Positions 1 through 7,640 of a DNA stretch of 64,000 nt are shown one piece after another. This DNA comes from Hymenobacter sp. DG25B (GTDB lineage Bacteria; Bacteroidota; Bacteroidia; Cytophagales; Hymenobacteraceae): the NCBI RefSeq assembly GCF_000801315.1, contig NZ_CP010054.1:620001-684000 (forward strand), written 5' to 3'. The notes under the pieces were generated by a model, which did no database searches, had not been told where the DNA came from, and saw only the letters and a program-made list of their open reading frames with translations. Both the position numbers and the translations under genes were made by a program. How positions within the stretch are numbered: the stretch's first letter is position 1; every line of letters begins with the position of its first letter.

Positions 1-54
1 CGTACCTGCACATATCCCACCTGCGGATATCTGTTATTTAAGTTGATTTCACCT

Positions 55-744
55 ATGGCTGAAGAATATGCGGCCAAAATGGCCACCAAATCCCTGGCTG
101 AGCTGCTGCAATACGTAACGGCCCGCTACCAATACCGGGAAGATGCCGTGCTGGCCGCCCTGGACGAGCTGGCGCGGCGCGGGCAGCCCTACGCCGAAGC
201 CGATGCACTACGCCCTTCGCTGGAGGCAGCCGTGCGGGAGCAGGAGGTGCAGCAAGCTGCTGCCCGCCAACTCTCCGAGGCCAATGATACGGAAGTGGTA
301 GCCGAAGTCGCCACCACGGATACGGCGCTCTATTCGCCCATTTCCATCACTATTCTGTCGGTCTTCTTTTCCATGCTGGCCGGGGGCATTCTGTTGTGCA
401 TGAACCTGTTTCGGCTGGGTCGGGTGCGGGCCATGCTGGGGCTGATTCTGTTTCTGGTAGTATACCTGGTGGCGGGTACGCAGCTGCTTATGTGGGGTAT
501 TATGCAGCAGGGTGTCAACCCGTTTCTGGCGGCCCTGATTTTTAATGGTGGGGCTTTGGCGGCGTATCTGCTCTGGTTCTGGCCCCGCTACGTGGGTGCC
601 ACCAGCTACCGCAGCCGCAGCCTGTTGCCGCCCATTATCCTGTGTTTTCTGGTGGTGTGGGGCTTGCAAAAGATGATGCCCTACCTCATGAAGCAGCAGC
701 CCAAGGAAGTGCAGCGGGAAATGGAGCAGCTCATCAAGCCCTAA
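55..744 (+). CDS. Hypothetical four-helix membrane protein
   Basis: A 229-aa protein of unrecognised family. The N-terminal ~90 residues are soluble, Ala/Glu-rich and probably helical, with an LxxLLxYVTxRYxYR stretch near residue 17. Four hydrophobic segments follow at about 95-118, 125-147, 152-172 and 190-210, and the tail is charged. I start it at the ATG at 55; a TTG four codons upstream (43) is in frame but less likely. The next gene begins 25 bp downstream on the same strand, so the two are probably co-transcribed. No catalytic motif was seen, and function cannot be assigned. Confidence 0.75.
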   Translation: MAEEYAAKMATKSLAELLQYVTARYQYREDAVLAALDELARRGQPYAEADALRPSLEAAVREQEVQQAAARQLSEANDTEVVAEVATTDTALYSPISITILSVFFSMLAGGILLCMNLFRLGRVRAMLGLILFLVVYLVAGTQLLMWGIMQQGVNPFLAALIFNGGALAAYLLWFWPRYVGATSYRSRSLLPPIILCFLVVWGLQKMMPYLMKQQPKEVQREMEQLIKP

Positions 745-769
745 ACGCTGGTTCATCTTAGCCCCTGCC

Positions 770-1378
770 GTGCCGCTTTCCTCCCTCTCTCTGCCCGCCG
801 CTGACGTCTGGCTTGATCCGCAGTTCCTGCCGCCTGCAGAAGCGGCCCGGCTGCAACAGGAGTTAACGAATACGCTGCAATGGCGGCAGGAGCCCATCCG
901 GCTGTTTGGAAAGCAGGTGCTGCAGCCTCGCCTCACGGCTTGGTACGGCGACGCCACTGCCCGGTACAGCTACTCCGGGCTGGACCTCACACCCCAACCC
1001 TGGACGCCCGCCCTGCTGGCCCTGCGCACGCTGGTAGAGCAGGCCACGGGCGCCACTTTCAACAGCGTGCTGCTCAACCTTTACCGCACCGGGCAGGATA
1101 GCATGGGCTGGCACGCCGACGATGAACCCGAGCTGGGCCCGGAGCCGGTTATTGCCTCCATCAGCCTGGGGGCCACGCGGCGCTTTCGGCTGCGCCCGCG
1201 CCACTCGCAGCAGCTACCTCATGCCCCGCTTGGTCTGGATCTGCCCTCCGGCAGTTTGCTGGTGATGCGCGGTACCACGCAGCAGCACTGGCAACATGCC
1301 GTGCCCAAAACCGCCCGCCCGGTGGGGCCACGCCTTAACCTTACCTTTCGCACTATTCACGCACAGCCTGGTCGCTGA
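770..1378 (+). CDS. AlkB-family 2-oxoglutarate/Fe(II) dioxygenase
   Basis: A 202-aa member of the AlkB-like dioxygenases, which oxidatively remove alkyl groups from damaged bases using Fe(II) and 2-oxoglutarate. The iron ligands are visible as H115-x-D117 (in GWHADDE) and H176 (in QHAVPK). The family signature RxNxTFR occurs at residues 188-194 (RLNLTFR), supplying the oxoglutarate-binding arginine. The length matches the compact ALKBH2/3-like group. The start is GTG at 770, since no ATG lies in frame before the conserved region. It follows the membrane protein by 25 bp and is closed by a strong terminator. The exact substrate (DNA or RNA) cannot be read. Confidence 0.9.
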   Translation: MPLSSLSLPAADVWLDPQFLPPAEAARLQQELTNTLQWRQEPIRLFGKQVLQPRLTAWYGDATARYSYSGLDLTPQPWTPALLALRTLVEQATGATFNSVLLNLYRTGQDSMGWHADDEPELGPEPVIASISLGATRRFRLRPRHSQQLPHAPLGLDLPSGSLLVMRGTTQQHWQHAVPKTARPVGPRLNLTFRTIHAQPGR

Positions 1379-1402
1379 TTTACGACTTGGTTTAGCCACA
1401 AT

Positions 1403-1436
1403 AAAAAAGCCCTTCCATTGCTGGAAGGGCTTTTTT
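1403..1436. terminator. Bidirectional intrinsic terminator
   Basis: A 9-bp perfect stem (GCCCTTCCA / TGGAAGGGC, loop TTGC) is flanked by six A on the left and six T on the right, so it can stop transcription from both the AlkB gene (+) and the TonB receptor (-), which converge here. Confidence 0.9.
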
Positions 1437-1454
1437 CGAATAGGGAGGTTGGGA

Positions 1455-4148
1455 TTATTTGATATCCACAAGTACACCTACGAATGCGAGGCGTCCAATG
1501 TTGGGGCCGCCATATACCTGGGTGTTGTTCTGGTTCAGCAGGTTAGAAGCACCGGCCTGCAGCGTAGCCCCCAGCTTAGGCAGGGAGTAGCCCACAAAGG
1601 CATCCAGGCTGCTGTAGTCATCTAGCTGGCCCTGCGCGAAGGGCATCTCATAGAGGTGACCCTGCGCCCAGCGGTAGTTCAGCGAGTAGCTCAGGCTGCT
1701 TACGGCTACGCCATTCACACCCACGTTAAACTTGTGCTTGGGCGTGTTGAAGAAGGTCTGGAAGCCTTCGGGCAGGTTGTCTTCCTCCAGCACGTTCAGG
1801 GAGTAGTTGCCGGTCAGGTTCAGCGCCTTGGTCATGTAGTACGTGAGTCCCAGAGCGGCGCCCTGGGTGCTTACTTTCTGGCGGGCGTTGGTCCAAACCT
1901 GCAACACGCGGGTTTGGGAGTTGGGGTCCTGGAACGGCGTCAGCGGCGACTTTTTTGCCTGTTCTGCCTGCAGCTGCTCCGCCGTGGGGCGACTGCCGTC
2001 GCGGTTACCAATGAAACGCTGGGCGCCGATGAAGTCGTTGTAGCTGCTGCGGAAGTAGTTGACATCCACCAGCACTTTCTCAGCCAGAATAGCTTTGTAA
2101 CCTACTTCATAGGTGTTCAGGCGCTCCAGCTTCAGCTTGGCATATTCTACCGGGCTCAGGTTGGTGAGGCTGTAGCCCTGGAAGCCGTTGCCCACGTTGC
2201 CGAGCAGCACTACCTGGCCTACATCGAGGCGGATGTACTGGTCCAACTGGGTAGGGGAGCGGAAGGCGCGGCCGTAGCTGGCGCGGAAGTTATGCTGTTT
2301 GTTGGCACCGGCCGAGTACACAGCCGAGGCGCGGGGTGAGAAAGCCGGATCAAAGTTCTTGAAGTCGTCTACGCGGCCGGCAACGGCCAGCTTCAGGCGG
2401 TCTTCCAGCATTTTATAGGTCAGCTGCGAATAGGCCCCCAACTCGTGGTTCTGAATCCGCTCGTTGTCATCTGCATACAGGTTGCCGTTGGAACCGAGGC
2501 GGAACTTGCGGTAGGCCGCGCCTACAATCAGGTCGGTTGCTTCGCCAAACTTGAAGTTATACTGGGCGTTGCCTTCGTTCAGCAGGGAGCTGGGGTTGAG
2601 GCGGGCACCACGGCCGGGAGTAGCATCTTTGATAATCTGGCTGCGCAGCGAGGAAAACTCCGGGCTGTTGGGGTCGAGCTGGTACTTAGCCGCGGCGGCC
2701 TGGGCAGCGGCCTGGGCCTGCTCGTTGCTCATACCCTGCTGGCGGGCGCCTGCGTAAGTCTGCACGTAGGCATTGTAGTAGGCACCGGCGTAGCTAACCG
2801 GGTTGCCCTGAGCATCTTTTACACCCGGAATGGGCGAAGTCTGGATAAAGGCACCCAGGAAGCTCAGGTCGTAGGAGTTGTTGCCGAAGTCCTGCACCGA
2901 CTGGCCCCGCAGGAACCAGTTCTTACCCTTGATTTCGCCGTGGTACTGGTTGGTGCCAAAGTCCTTGAAGCGGTAGCGGCTGCTGCTCTGGTACGAGGCG
3001 GTGCCCCGGGCAAAGCTGGCCCCAATCGTCATTTTGGTGTTGCTGTTGAGCAGGTAAGAAACCGTGGGCTGGAACTTGCGGGCCGTAGCCTTGTCGTCAT
3101 TCGCCACCAGGGTTTTCTCATCAAAGCCGGGCATAAACACCGTTTTGCCGCGCACTTCGGGGAAGGGGAAAGACTGCGGGAAGGTATAGCCGCCCAGCTC
3201 GCCGTAGCGGTTCACGGCATCGTAACCCAAAGTAGAGCCGGCAGCATTGTTGCGGCGCTCAACCTGCGTGCTGGTAGCGTTGTAGTTGCTGGCCAGCCAG
3301 TCATCGGCGGTGAGGTAGCTGCCCACCACTTTAAAGGCGAACTTCTCGCCCAGTTTTTTGGCGTAGCGCACTTGGCCATCCAGGTAGCTGCGCTGGCCAC
3401 CGCGCACCCGGAAGCTCAGGCCTTCGCTCACGAAAGCGTCCCGGGAGTTCAGCAGCAACACGCCATTAAAAGCGTTGGCCCCGTACAGCGCCGAGGCCGG
3501 GCCATGAATAATTTCAATGCTTTCAATATCCAGCTCCGGTACGCCCGTCAGGTTACCGGCATTGGCGTTCAGCGAGGGCGACTGGGTATCGAAATAGTCG
3601 GTCAGCTGAATCAGACGTTCCGATTTTGCCGAGTTAAAGCCGCGGGTACTCAGGCTGTTCATCAGCAAGCTGGAGCTGTTCACATCAATGCCCTTAAAGT
3701 GGTTGAGGCCCACCTGAATATCGGCAGTGGGGATGCGCTCTACCTGCTGGGCCGTGATTTTCTCCACCGTTACCGGGGCCTGCAGAATGCCTTCCTCCAC
3801 GCGGGAGGCCGCCACTACTACTTCGTTGGTGAAGGCCGCGCTGGGCTCCAGGGCTACCTGGAGGGCGCCATCCGGCTGACTCAGCGTAACATCACGGGTT
3901 TCATATCCCACAAAGGATACCGACAGCACCACCGGTTCCGCACTGAAATCAGCACGCAGCGTGAACTTGCCTTCGCGGTCGGTGCTGGTACCCACAAAGG
4001 TGCCTTTCAAAAAGACGGTGGCGCCAGGCAGGGGCTCACCGGTGTTAGTCTGGACTATTCCTGAAATAGGATTTTCCTGTTGTGCCCAGGTGGAATGGGC
4101 CAGGCATAGGAATAAGGCCAGGAGCCAGGCTCCGTAAAATTTTTTCAT
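1455..4148 (-). CDS. TonB-dependent outer-membrane receptor
   Basis: An 897-aa TonB-dependent receptor that would import a siderophore, cofactor or other bulky ligand across the outer membrane. It starts at the ATG at 4148, giving a signal peptide (MKKFYGAWLLALFLCLAHS..AQ). An upstream extension of the frame to 4235 is rejected because it runs over the promoter. Domains in order: carboxypeptidase-regulatory-like beta-sandwich (about 25-110, GIVQTNTGEPLPGATVFLKG), plug (about 120-225, with ESIEIIHGPASALYGANAFNGV), then the beta-barrel to the C-terminus. No SusD-like partner is adjacent, so it is not a SusCD glycan system. The ligand is unknown. It has its own strong promoter and shares a terminator with the AlkB gene. 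Confidence 0.93.
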   Translation of the reverse strand: MKKFYGAWLLALFLCLAHSTWAQQENPISGIVQTNTGEPLPGATVFLKGTFVGTSTDREGKFTLRADFSAEPVVLSVSFVGYETRDVTLSQPDGALQVALEPSAAFTNEVVVAASRVEEGILQAPVTVEKITAQQVERIPTADIQVGLNHFKGIDVNSSSLLMNSLSTRGFNSAKSERLIQLTDYFDTQSPSLNANAGNLTGVPELDIESIEIIHGPASALYGANAFNGVLLLNSRDAFVSEGLSFRVRGGQRSYLDGQVRYAKKLGEKFAFKVVGSYLTADDWLASNYNATSTQVERRNNAAGSTLGYDAVNRYGELGGYTFPQSFPFPEVRGKTVFMPGFDEKTLVANDDKATARKFQPTVSYLLNSNTKMTIGASFARGTASYQSSSRYRFKDFGTNQYHGEIKGKNWFLRGQSVQDFGNNSYDLSFLGAFIQTSPIPGVKDAQGNPVSYAGAYYNAYVQTYAGARQQGMSNEQAQAAAQAAAAKYQLDPNSPEFSSLRSQIIKDATPGRGARLNPSSLLNEGNAQYNFKFGEATDLIVGAAYRKFRLGSNGNLYADDNERIQNHELGAYSQLTYKMLEDRLKLAVAGRVDDFKNFDPAFSPRASAVYSAGANKQHNFRASYGRAFRSPTQLDQYIRLDVGQVVLLGNVGNGFQGYSLTNLSPVEYAKLKLERLNTYEVGYKAILAEKVLVDVNYFRSSYNDFIGAQRFIGNRDGSRPTAEQLQAEQAKKSPLTPFQDPNSQTRVLQVWTNARQKVSTQGAALGLTYYMTKALNLTGNYSLNVLEEDNLPEGFQTFFNTPKHKFNVGVNGVAVSSLSYSLNYRWAQGHLYEMPFAQGQLDDYSSLDAFVGYSLPKLGATLQAGASNLLNQNNTQVYGGPNIGRLAFVGVLVDIK

Positions 4149-4191
4149 ACAATAGGTGAACAGAAAAGAGGTCGGTATAAAAAACGAGGCA

Positions 4192-4223
4192 CAAATGTAA
4201 TGGAAAGCCCACCGGGTGCCAAA
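4192..4223 (-). promoter_or_regulatory. Bacteroidota sigma-A-type promoter of the TonB receptor
   Basis: Read on the minus strand this is TTTG, exactly 20 bp, then TACATTTG, a perfect match to the Bacteroidota -33/-7 consensus (TTTG-N19-21-TAnnTTTG). The predicted transcript starts about 35-40 nt before the receptor ATG at 4148. Confidence 0.85.
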
Positions 4224-4323
4224 ACATACCGACACTTATTTGTTTGCCTATCAGTAGGATAGAGGGTGGAATGAAATAGGGTTTATTAAAGACAGAATGG
4301 AGCCGCACTAATGCGGCCGCCTG

Positions 4324-4617
4324 CTAGTAGCGAATATCCGGATGGCCATAGAGGTTCTGGCATTCCGTGCGGCCAATTATAAATTCTCCTATCTGAAAAA
4401 TATCAGCCCGGGTGAAGGTAACCCCCAGGCGGCCGGCCGGCATGGTAGAGAAAGCGGGCAGCGTTTGCTGAAAGGGAATGGCCAGCTGCTGCGGCGGCAC
4501 CACGGGGCGGGCCACGGCTGCCGGTCGCTTGGCACGGGGCAGCGGCCGGGCTTTAATGGTAGCAGAAGAAGAAACGCCAGGTTCGGAAGCAAATAACGAA
4601 AAGGGTGTCCACTGCAT
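4324..4617 (-). CDS. Small hypothetical protein, 97 aa
   Basis: An unrecognised 97-aa frame (MQWTPFSLFASEPGVSSSAT...), rich in Pro, Ala and Arg in its first half, more ordered after residue 60 (LGVTFTRADIFQIGEFIIG). It has no signal peptide, transmembrane segment or motif I recognise. It lies alone between the AT-rich 4618-4846 gap and the TonB receptor promoter. An overlapping plus-strand frame exists but is less protein-like. Treat it as a possible gene only. Confidence 0.4.
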   Translation of the reverse strand: MQWTPFSLFASEPGVSSSATIKARPLPRAKRPAAVARPVVPPQQLAIPFQQTLPAFSTMPAGRLGVTFTRADIFQIGEFIIGRTECQNLYGHPDIRY

Positions 4618-4846
4618 AACGGTAGCGGTAAGGAAGGGTGGGGGAGGCTGAGAGCGTTGTTATACCAGATAAATCATTGCATCGTATAATTTCATATTAA
4701 ACAAGTATAATCAAATGTTTAGAATAATTCATCTAATTATGTATAATATTTTAATAAAACTGTAATCTGGCAATAAGCAGGGTTTGCCAACCACCTCCGT
4801 TTTGCTAAAACCGATTTAGATTGCGCTACGCTGTCTGTTATTCTGT
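4618..4846. other. AT-rich intergenic region before kmo
   Basis: This 229-bp gap is strikingly AT-rich between 4660 and 4770 compared with the GC-rich surroundings. It should hold divergent promoters for the small minus-strand frame and kmo. No convincing TAnnTTTG box with a -33 partner was found for kmo, and no RNA gene or repeat was seen. Confidence 0.5.
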
Positions 4847-6244
4847 ATGAGTACATCTTCTTCTGACGCTGCCACGGCCGGTTCTTCGGCTGCTTCTGCT
4901 GAACGCTACACCATTATGGGGGCCGGGCTGGTGGGCTCTTTGCTGGCACTATATCTGGCCAAACGCGGGTACCCGGTGGAAGTGCTGGAGCGCCGCCCCG
5001 ACCCCCGCCTGGCCGGCCCCATAGAGGGCCGCTCCATAAACCTGGCGCTTTCCGACCGGGGCCTGCGGGCCCTGGAGGGCGTGGGCATAGCCGAGCAAAT
5101 CCGGCAGGTAGGCATTCCCATGTATAGGCGCGTGATGCACGATGTAGCCGGTAACCTTACCTCCCAGCCCTACGGCCAGGATAACCAGGCCATTTACTCC
5201 GTATCCCGGGGCGGGCTGAATCGCACGCTGCTGGAGCTGGCCGAAGCAATGCCCGGCGTGGAGGTGCAGTTCAGCCAGCAGTGCCTGAACGTAGATACCC
5301 GCAACCTGACCCTGGAGCTACGCAACACGGCCACCAATCAAGTGTACACGCGGGATTTTCAGCGCTTATTTGGGGCCGATGGGGCCTTTTCCGCCGTACG
5401 CGGCGCCCTGCAGAAGACCGACCGCTACAACTACTCCCAGAGCTACCTGGAGTACGGCTACAAAGAGCTGAACATAGCTCCGGGCCCCGGCGGCACCTGG
5501 CAGCTGGAGAAAAATGCCCTGCACATCTGGCCCCGCGGGCAGTATATGATGATTGCGCTGCCCAACCTGGACGGCTCTTTCACCTGCACACTGTTCTTCC
5601 CCTATGAGGGGCCCCATTCCTTTGCCGCCCTGCAAACCCCGGCGCAGGTACAGGCGTTTTTTGAGGAAGTCTTCCCCGATGCGGTGCCGCTGATGCCGGA
5701 GCTGGTGGAAGACTTTTTCCAGAACCCTACCGGCTCCTTAGTTACGGTGCGGTGCTTCCCGTGGGCGTTTGATGATGCCGTGCTGCTGCTGGGCGATGCC
5801 TCCCACGCCATTGTGCCTTTCTACGGGCAGGGCATGAATGCGGGCTTCGAGGACTGTACCGTACTCAACCAGCTGATGGACCAGCACGGCGACGACTGGC
5901 ACGTTATCTTCCAAGAATTTCAGCGCCAGCGCAAGCCCAACACCGATGCCATGGCCGACCTGGCTGTGTACAACTTTGAGGAAATGCGCGACCGGGTGGC
6001 CGACCCGCGCTTCCTGCTCCAGAAGAAAATCGAAAGTAAAATCTCGGCGCAATACCCCGGCCGCTGGGTTCCGCTGTACTCGCAGGTAACCTTCTCCGCC
6101 ACGCCCTACGCCGAGGCCTGGAGCGCCGGGCAGCGCCAGGACCAGATTATGCAGCGCCTGATGCCACATATTCAGCAGGAAGCCGACTATGACCTGCCCC
6201 AGGTGCAGGCCCTTGTAGCGGCCGAAATGGAGGCGAATCACTAA
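4847..6244 (+). CDS. kmo: Kynurenine 3-monooxygenase (FAD)
   Basis: A 465-aa flavoprotein hydroxylase that converts L-kynurenine to 3-hydroxykynurenine with NADPH and O2, a step of tryptophan breakdown and of the kynurenine route to NAD. The FAD-binding GxGxxG is at residues 25-30 (GAGLVG), with the ribose-binding acidic residue in EVLERR near 48. A DG motif (GADGAFSAVR) lies near 177, and the GD motif with the KMO-typical tail (LGDASHAIVPFYGQGMN) begins near 315. The C-terminal RWVPLYSQVTFSATPY block is characteristic of KMO rather than of generic UbiH-like hydroxylases. The first ~18 residues are Ser/Ala-rich. No other kynurenine-pathway gene is nearby. It ends at a strong hairpin. Confidence 0.95.
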   Translation: MSTSSSDAATAGSSAASAERYTIMGAGLVGSLLALYLAKRGYPVEVLERRPDPRLAGPIEGRSINLALSDRGLRALEGVGIAEQIRQVGIPMYRRVMHDVAGNLTSQPYGQDNQAIYSVSRGGLNRTLLELAEAMPGVEVQFSQQCLNVDTRNLTLELRNTATNQVYTRDFQRLFGADGAFSAVRGALQKTDRYNYSQSYLEYGYKELNIAPGPGGTWQLEKNALHIWPRGQYMMIALPNLDGSFTCTLFFPYEGPHSFAALQTPAQVQAFFEEVFPDAVPLMPELVEDFFQNPTGSLVTVRCFPWAFDDAVLLLGDASHAIVPFYGQGMNAGFEDCTVLNQLMDQHGDDWHVIFQEFQRQRKPNTDAMADLAVYNFEEMRDRVADPRFLLQKKIESKISAQYPGRWVPLYSQVTFSATPYAEAWSAGQRQDQIMQRLMPHIQQEADYDLPQVQALVAAEMEANH

Positions 6245-6265
6245 GCACTGGCCCACTTTAAAAGT

Positions 6266-6313
6266 AAGCCGCCCGGCCAGCCCATCAGGATTGATTGGGC
6301 AGCCGGGCGGCTT
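6266..6313. terminator. Stem-loop terminator between kmo and a convergent gene
   Basis: A 12-bp perfect stem (AAGCCGCCCGGC / GCCGGGCGGCTT) encloses a 24-nt loop. It lies between the convergent ends of kmo (+) and the gene at 6343 (-). The T-run on the plus side is weak. Confidence 0.7.
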
Positions 6314-6342
6314 GTTGTTGCAGGTAGAGTGTGAGGTAAAAT

Positions 6343-6774
6343 CTAGCGTTTGGCCGTGGCCGGGGCTTCAAAAAGAGCCAGTGGCTCGCGGTTGCGGAGC
6401 CAGTAAAAGGTAGCCAGCTGGCTGGAGCGCAGTACCCGGCTCAGGTCGGCGGCATACCGGCGGTCCAGGCGGCGCTGGGCACGGGTAGCGCCTACCAGAC
6501 GGGTGGCCGCGGCTTCCTTCTGGCACAAGTGGCTGTAGGTGTAGCGCTGAAACTGGCTTTGCTGTTTAGGGCTTAGATCCAGCGCATCACTAAAGCGCTG
6601 AGTAATGAGTTCGGCCTTATCTGACTTCGACAGAATCAATGGTTCAGCGGATTCCTGATCAGCCAGGAAGTTAGCGGGGCGCATATTGGATTGCGCCTGT
6701 ACACCACGAGAGCCGGCCAGAATACCTACCAGCAAAAGCAGAGCAACCAGGCGAGCGGTGTAAAAGTGAAACAT
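6343..6774 (-). CDS. Secreted hypothetical protein, 143 aa
   Basis: The ATG at 6774 gives a signal peptide (MFHFYTARLVALLLLVGILAG..QAQ, cut near residue 28). The mature part is helical and charged, with ALDLSPKQQSQFQRYTY followed by RRLDRRYAADLSRVLRSSQL. That layout, a helix after LSxxQ and then an L..VL...Q, recalls the Spy/LTXXQ-like periplasmic helical proteins common in this phylum, but the match is only by eye. A longer frame up to 6840 is less likely because it would precede a good signal peptide with 22 unrelated residues. Confidence 0.65.
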   Translation of the reverse strand: MFHFYTARLVALLLLVGILAGSRGVQAQSNMRPANFLADQESAEPLILSKSDKAELITQRFSDALDLSPKQQSQFQRYTYSHLCQKEAAATRLVGATRAQRRLDRRYAADLSRVLRSSQLATFYWLRNREPLALFEAPATAKR

Positions 6775-6920
6775 GGCAATAGATGGTGAAATAGGGAGAG
6801 GTACAGAATTATGTTCCAAAAGTACAAGAAATAAATGCAATTCAATCTAGGTATCAGACGAAATTATTTATTCCTCTACCAAAGCCGCTGAAAAATCGTC
6901 CAAAGTGGCATTTCAGCCGA

Positions 6921-7547
6921 CTAACCTCGCCAGTAAGCCGCTAAACTGAATACAATACCAAGTCCTGCACCAACGCCAGCCACCACTTGAGCCTTTGTAT
7001 GGGCGCGTAAGGCCAGGCGGGCCCATAAAACGGCCGCCGCTACCACCAGCACTACCCCAATCAGAAATAAAGCCCCCGGGGCCGCCAGCTGTTGTAAGCC
7101 CAGCAGCGTGAGCAAGCCCAGCGCCCCACCCATGCCCATAGCGTGCGCACTGATTTTCCAGCGGAGCGTTACCACAAAGGCCAACAGCACGGCCAGGGTC
7201 ATGCCCAGCATCATTTGTCCCAAGAGCGGGTCAAACACCGCCGGGCGGTAGAGTAACCGCGCCGCGGCCCCAAAGCTTATGGTGGCCAGCAAAAGGGGCC
7301 AGGCCCGCTGCTGCCGCTCCTGCAGCAGCAGGGAGCTTACCAGCCCCGCCCGGTACAGCGCGAAGGTTCCCAGGGTGGGCAGCCCAAATGTAAACACCGC
7401 CACCACCGCCATGATTACCCAGCGGTCTGGCAAGGCGGGCCGCACCAGCGCCCCGGGCAAGGCGTAGCAAACTAAAGCAAACAGATACGTAGGGACCAGC
7501 AGCGGGTGAAACACTCCCGAGAGCAGGGTAGCAAAATGCTTTTTCAA
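6921..7547 (-). CDS. PAP2-like integral membrane phosphatase homologue
   Basis: A 208-aa protein with about six hydrophobic helices. Its C-terminal half carries two motifs of the PAP2 phosphatase superfamily: SAHAMGMGG (the SxHxxG motif) and LRAHTKAQVVAGVGAG (the HxxxDVxxG motif, with Gln in place of Asp). The HTxxQV form is known from dolichyldiphosphatase-type members, so hydrolysis of a polyprenyl or lipid pyrophosphate is possible. The first PAP2 motif (KxxxxxxRP) is not obvious, so activity is uncertain. The start is a TTG at 7547 (MKKHFATLL); no ATG precedes the first helix. It lies downstream of rpoN but is separated from it by a strong terminator. Confidence 0.7.
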   Translation of the reverse strand: MKKHFATLLSGVFHPLLVPTYLFALVCYALPGALVRPALPDRWVIMAVVAVFTFGLPTLGTFALYRAGLVSSLLLQERQQRAWPLLLATISFGAAARLLYRPAVFDPLLGQMMLGMTLAVLLAFVVTLRWKISAHAMGMGGALGLLTLLGLQQLAAPGALFLIGVVLVVAAAVLWARLALRAHTKAQVVAGVGAGLGIVFSLAAYWRG

Positions 7548-7611
7548 GAACAGGCAGAATAGATAGTGAGGCGCAAGATACAGCCCCGGCGGAGCACCCT
7601 GCCGGGCATAA

Positions 7612-7639
7612 AAAAAGGCCGGTAGCTACCGGCCTTTTT
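7612..7639. terminator. Intrinsic terminator of rpoN
   Basis: A perfect 28-bp palindrome with a GGCCGGTAGCTACCGGCC core and A/T runs on both sides directly follows the rpoN stop codon. Confidence 0.9.
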
Positions 7640-7640
7640 C

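Noticed and set aside
2445..4064. A 539-codon open frame on the plus strand inside the TonB receptor gene
   Set aside because: It is the antisense shadow of a GC-rich gene, low in complexity (Val/Gly/Ala/Gln-rich), and the minus-strand product is a clear TonB receptor.
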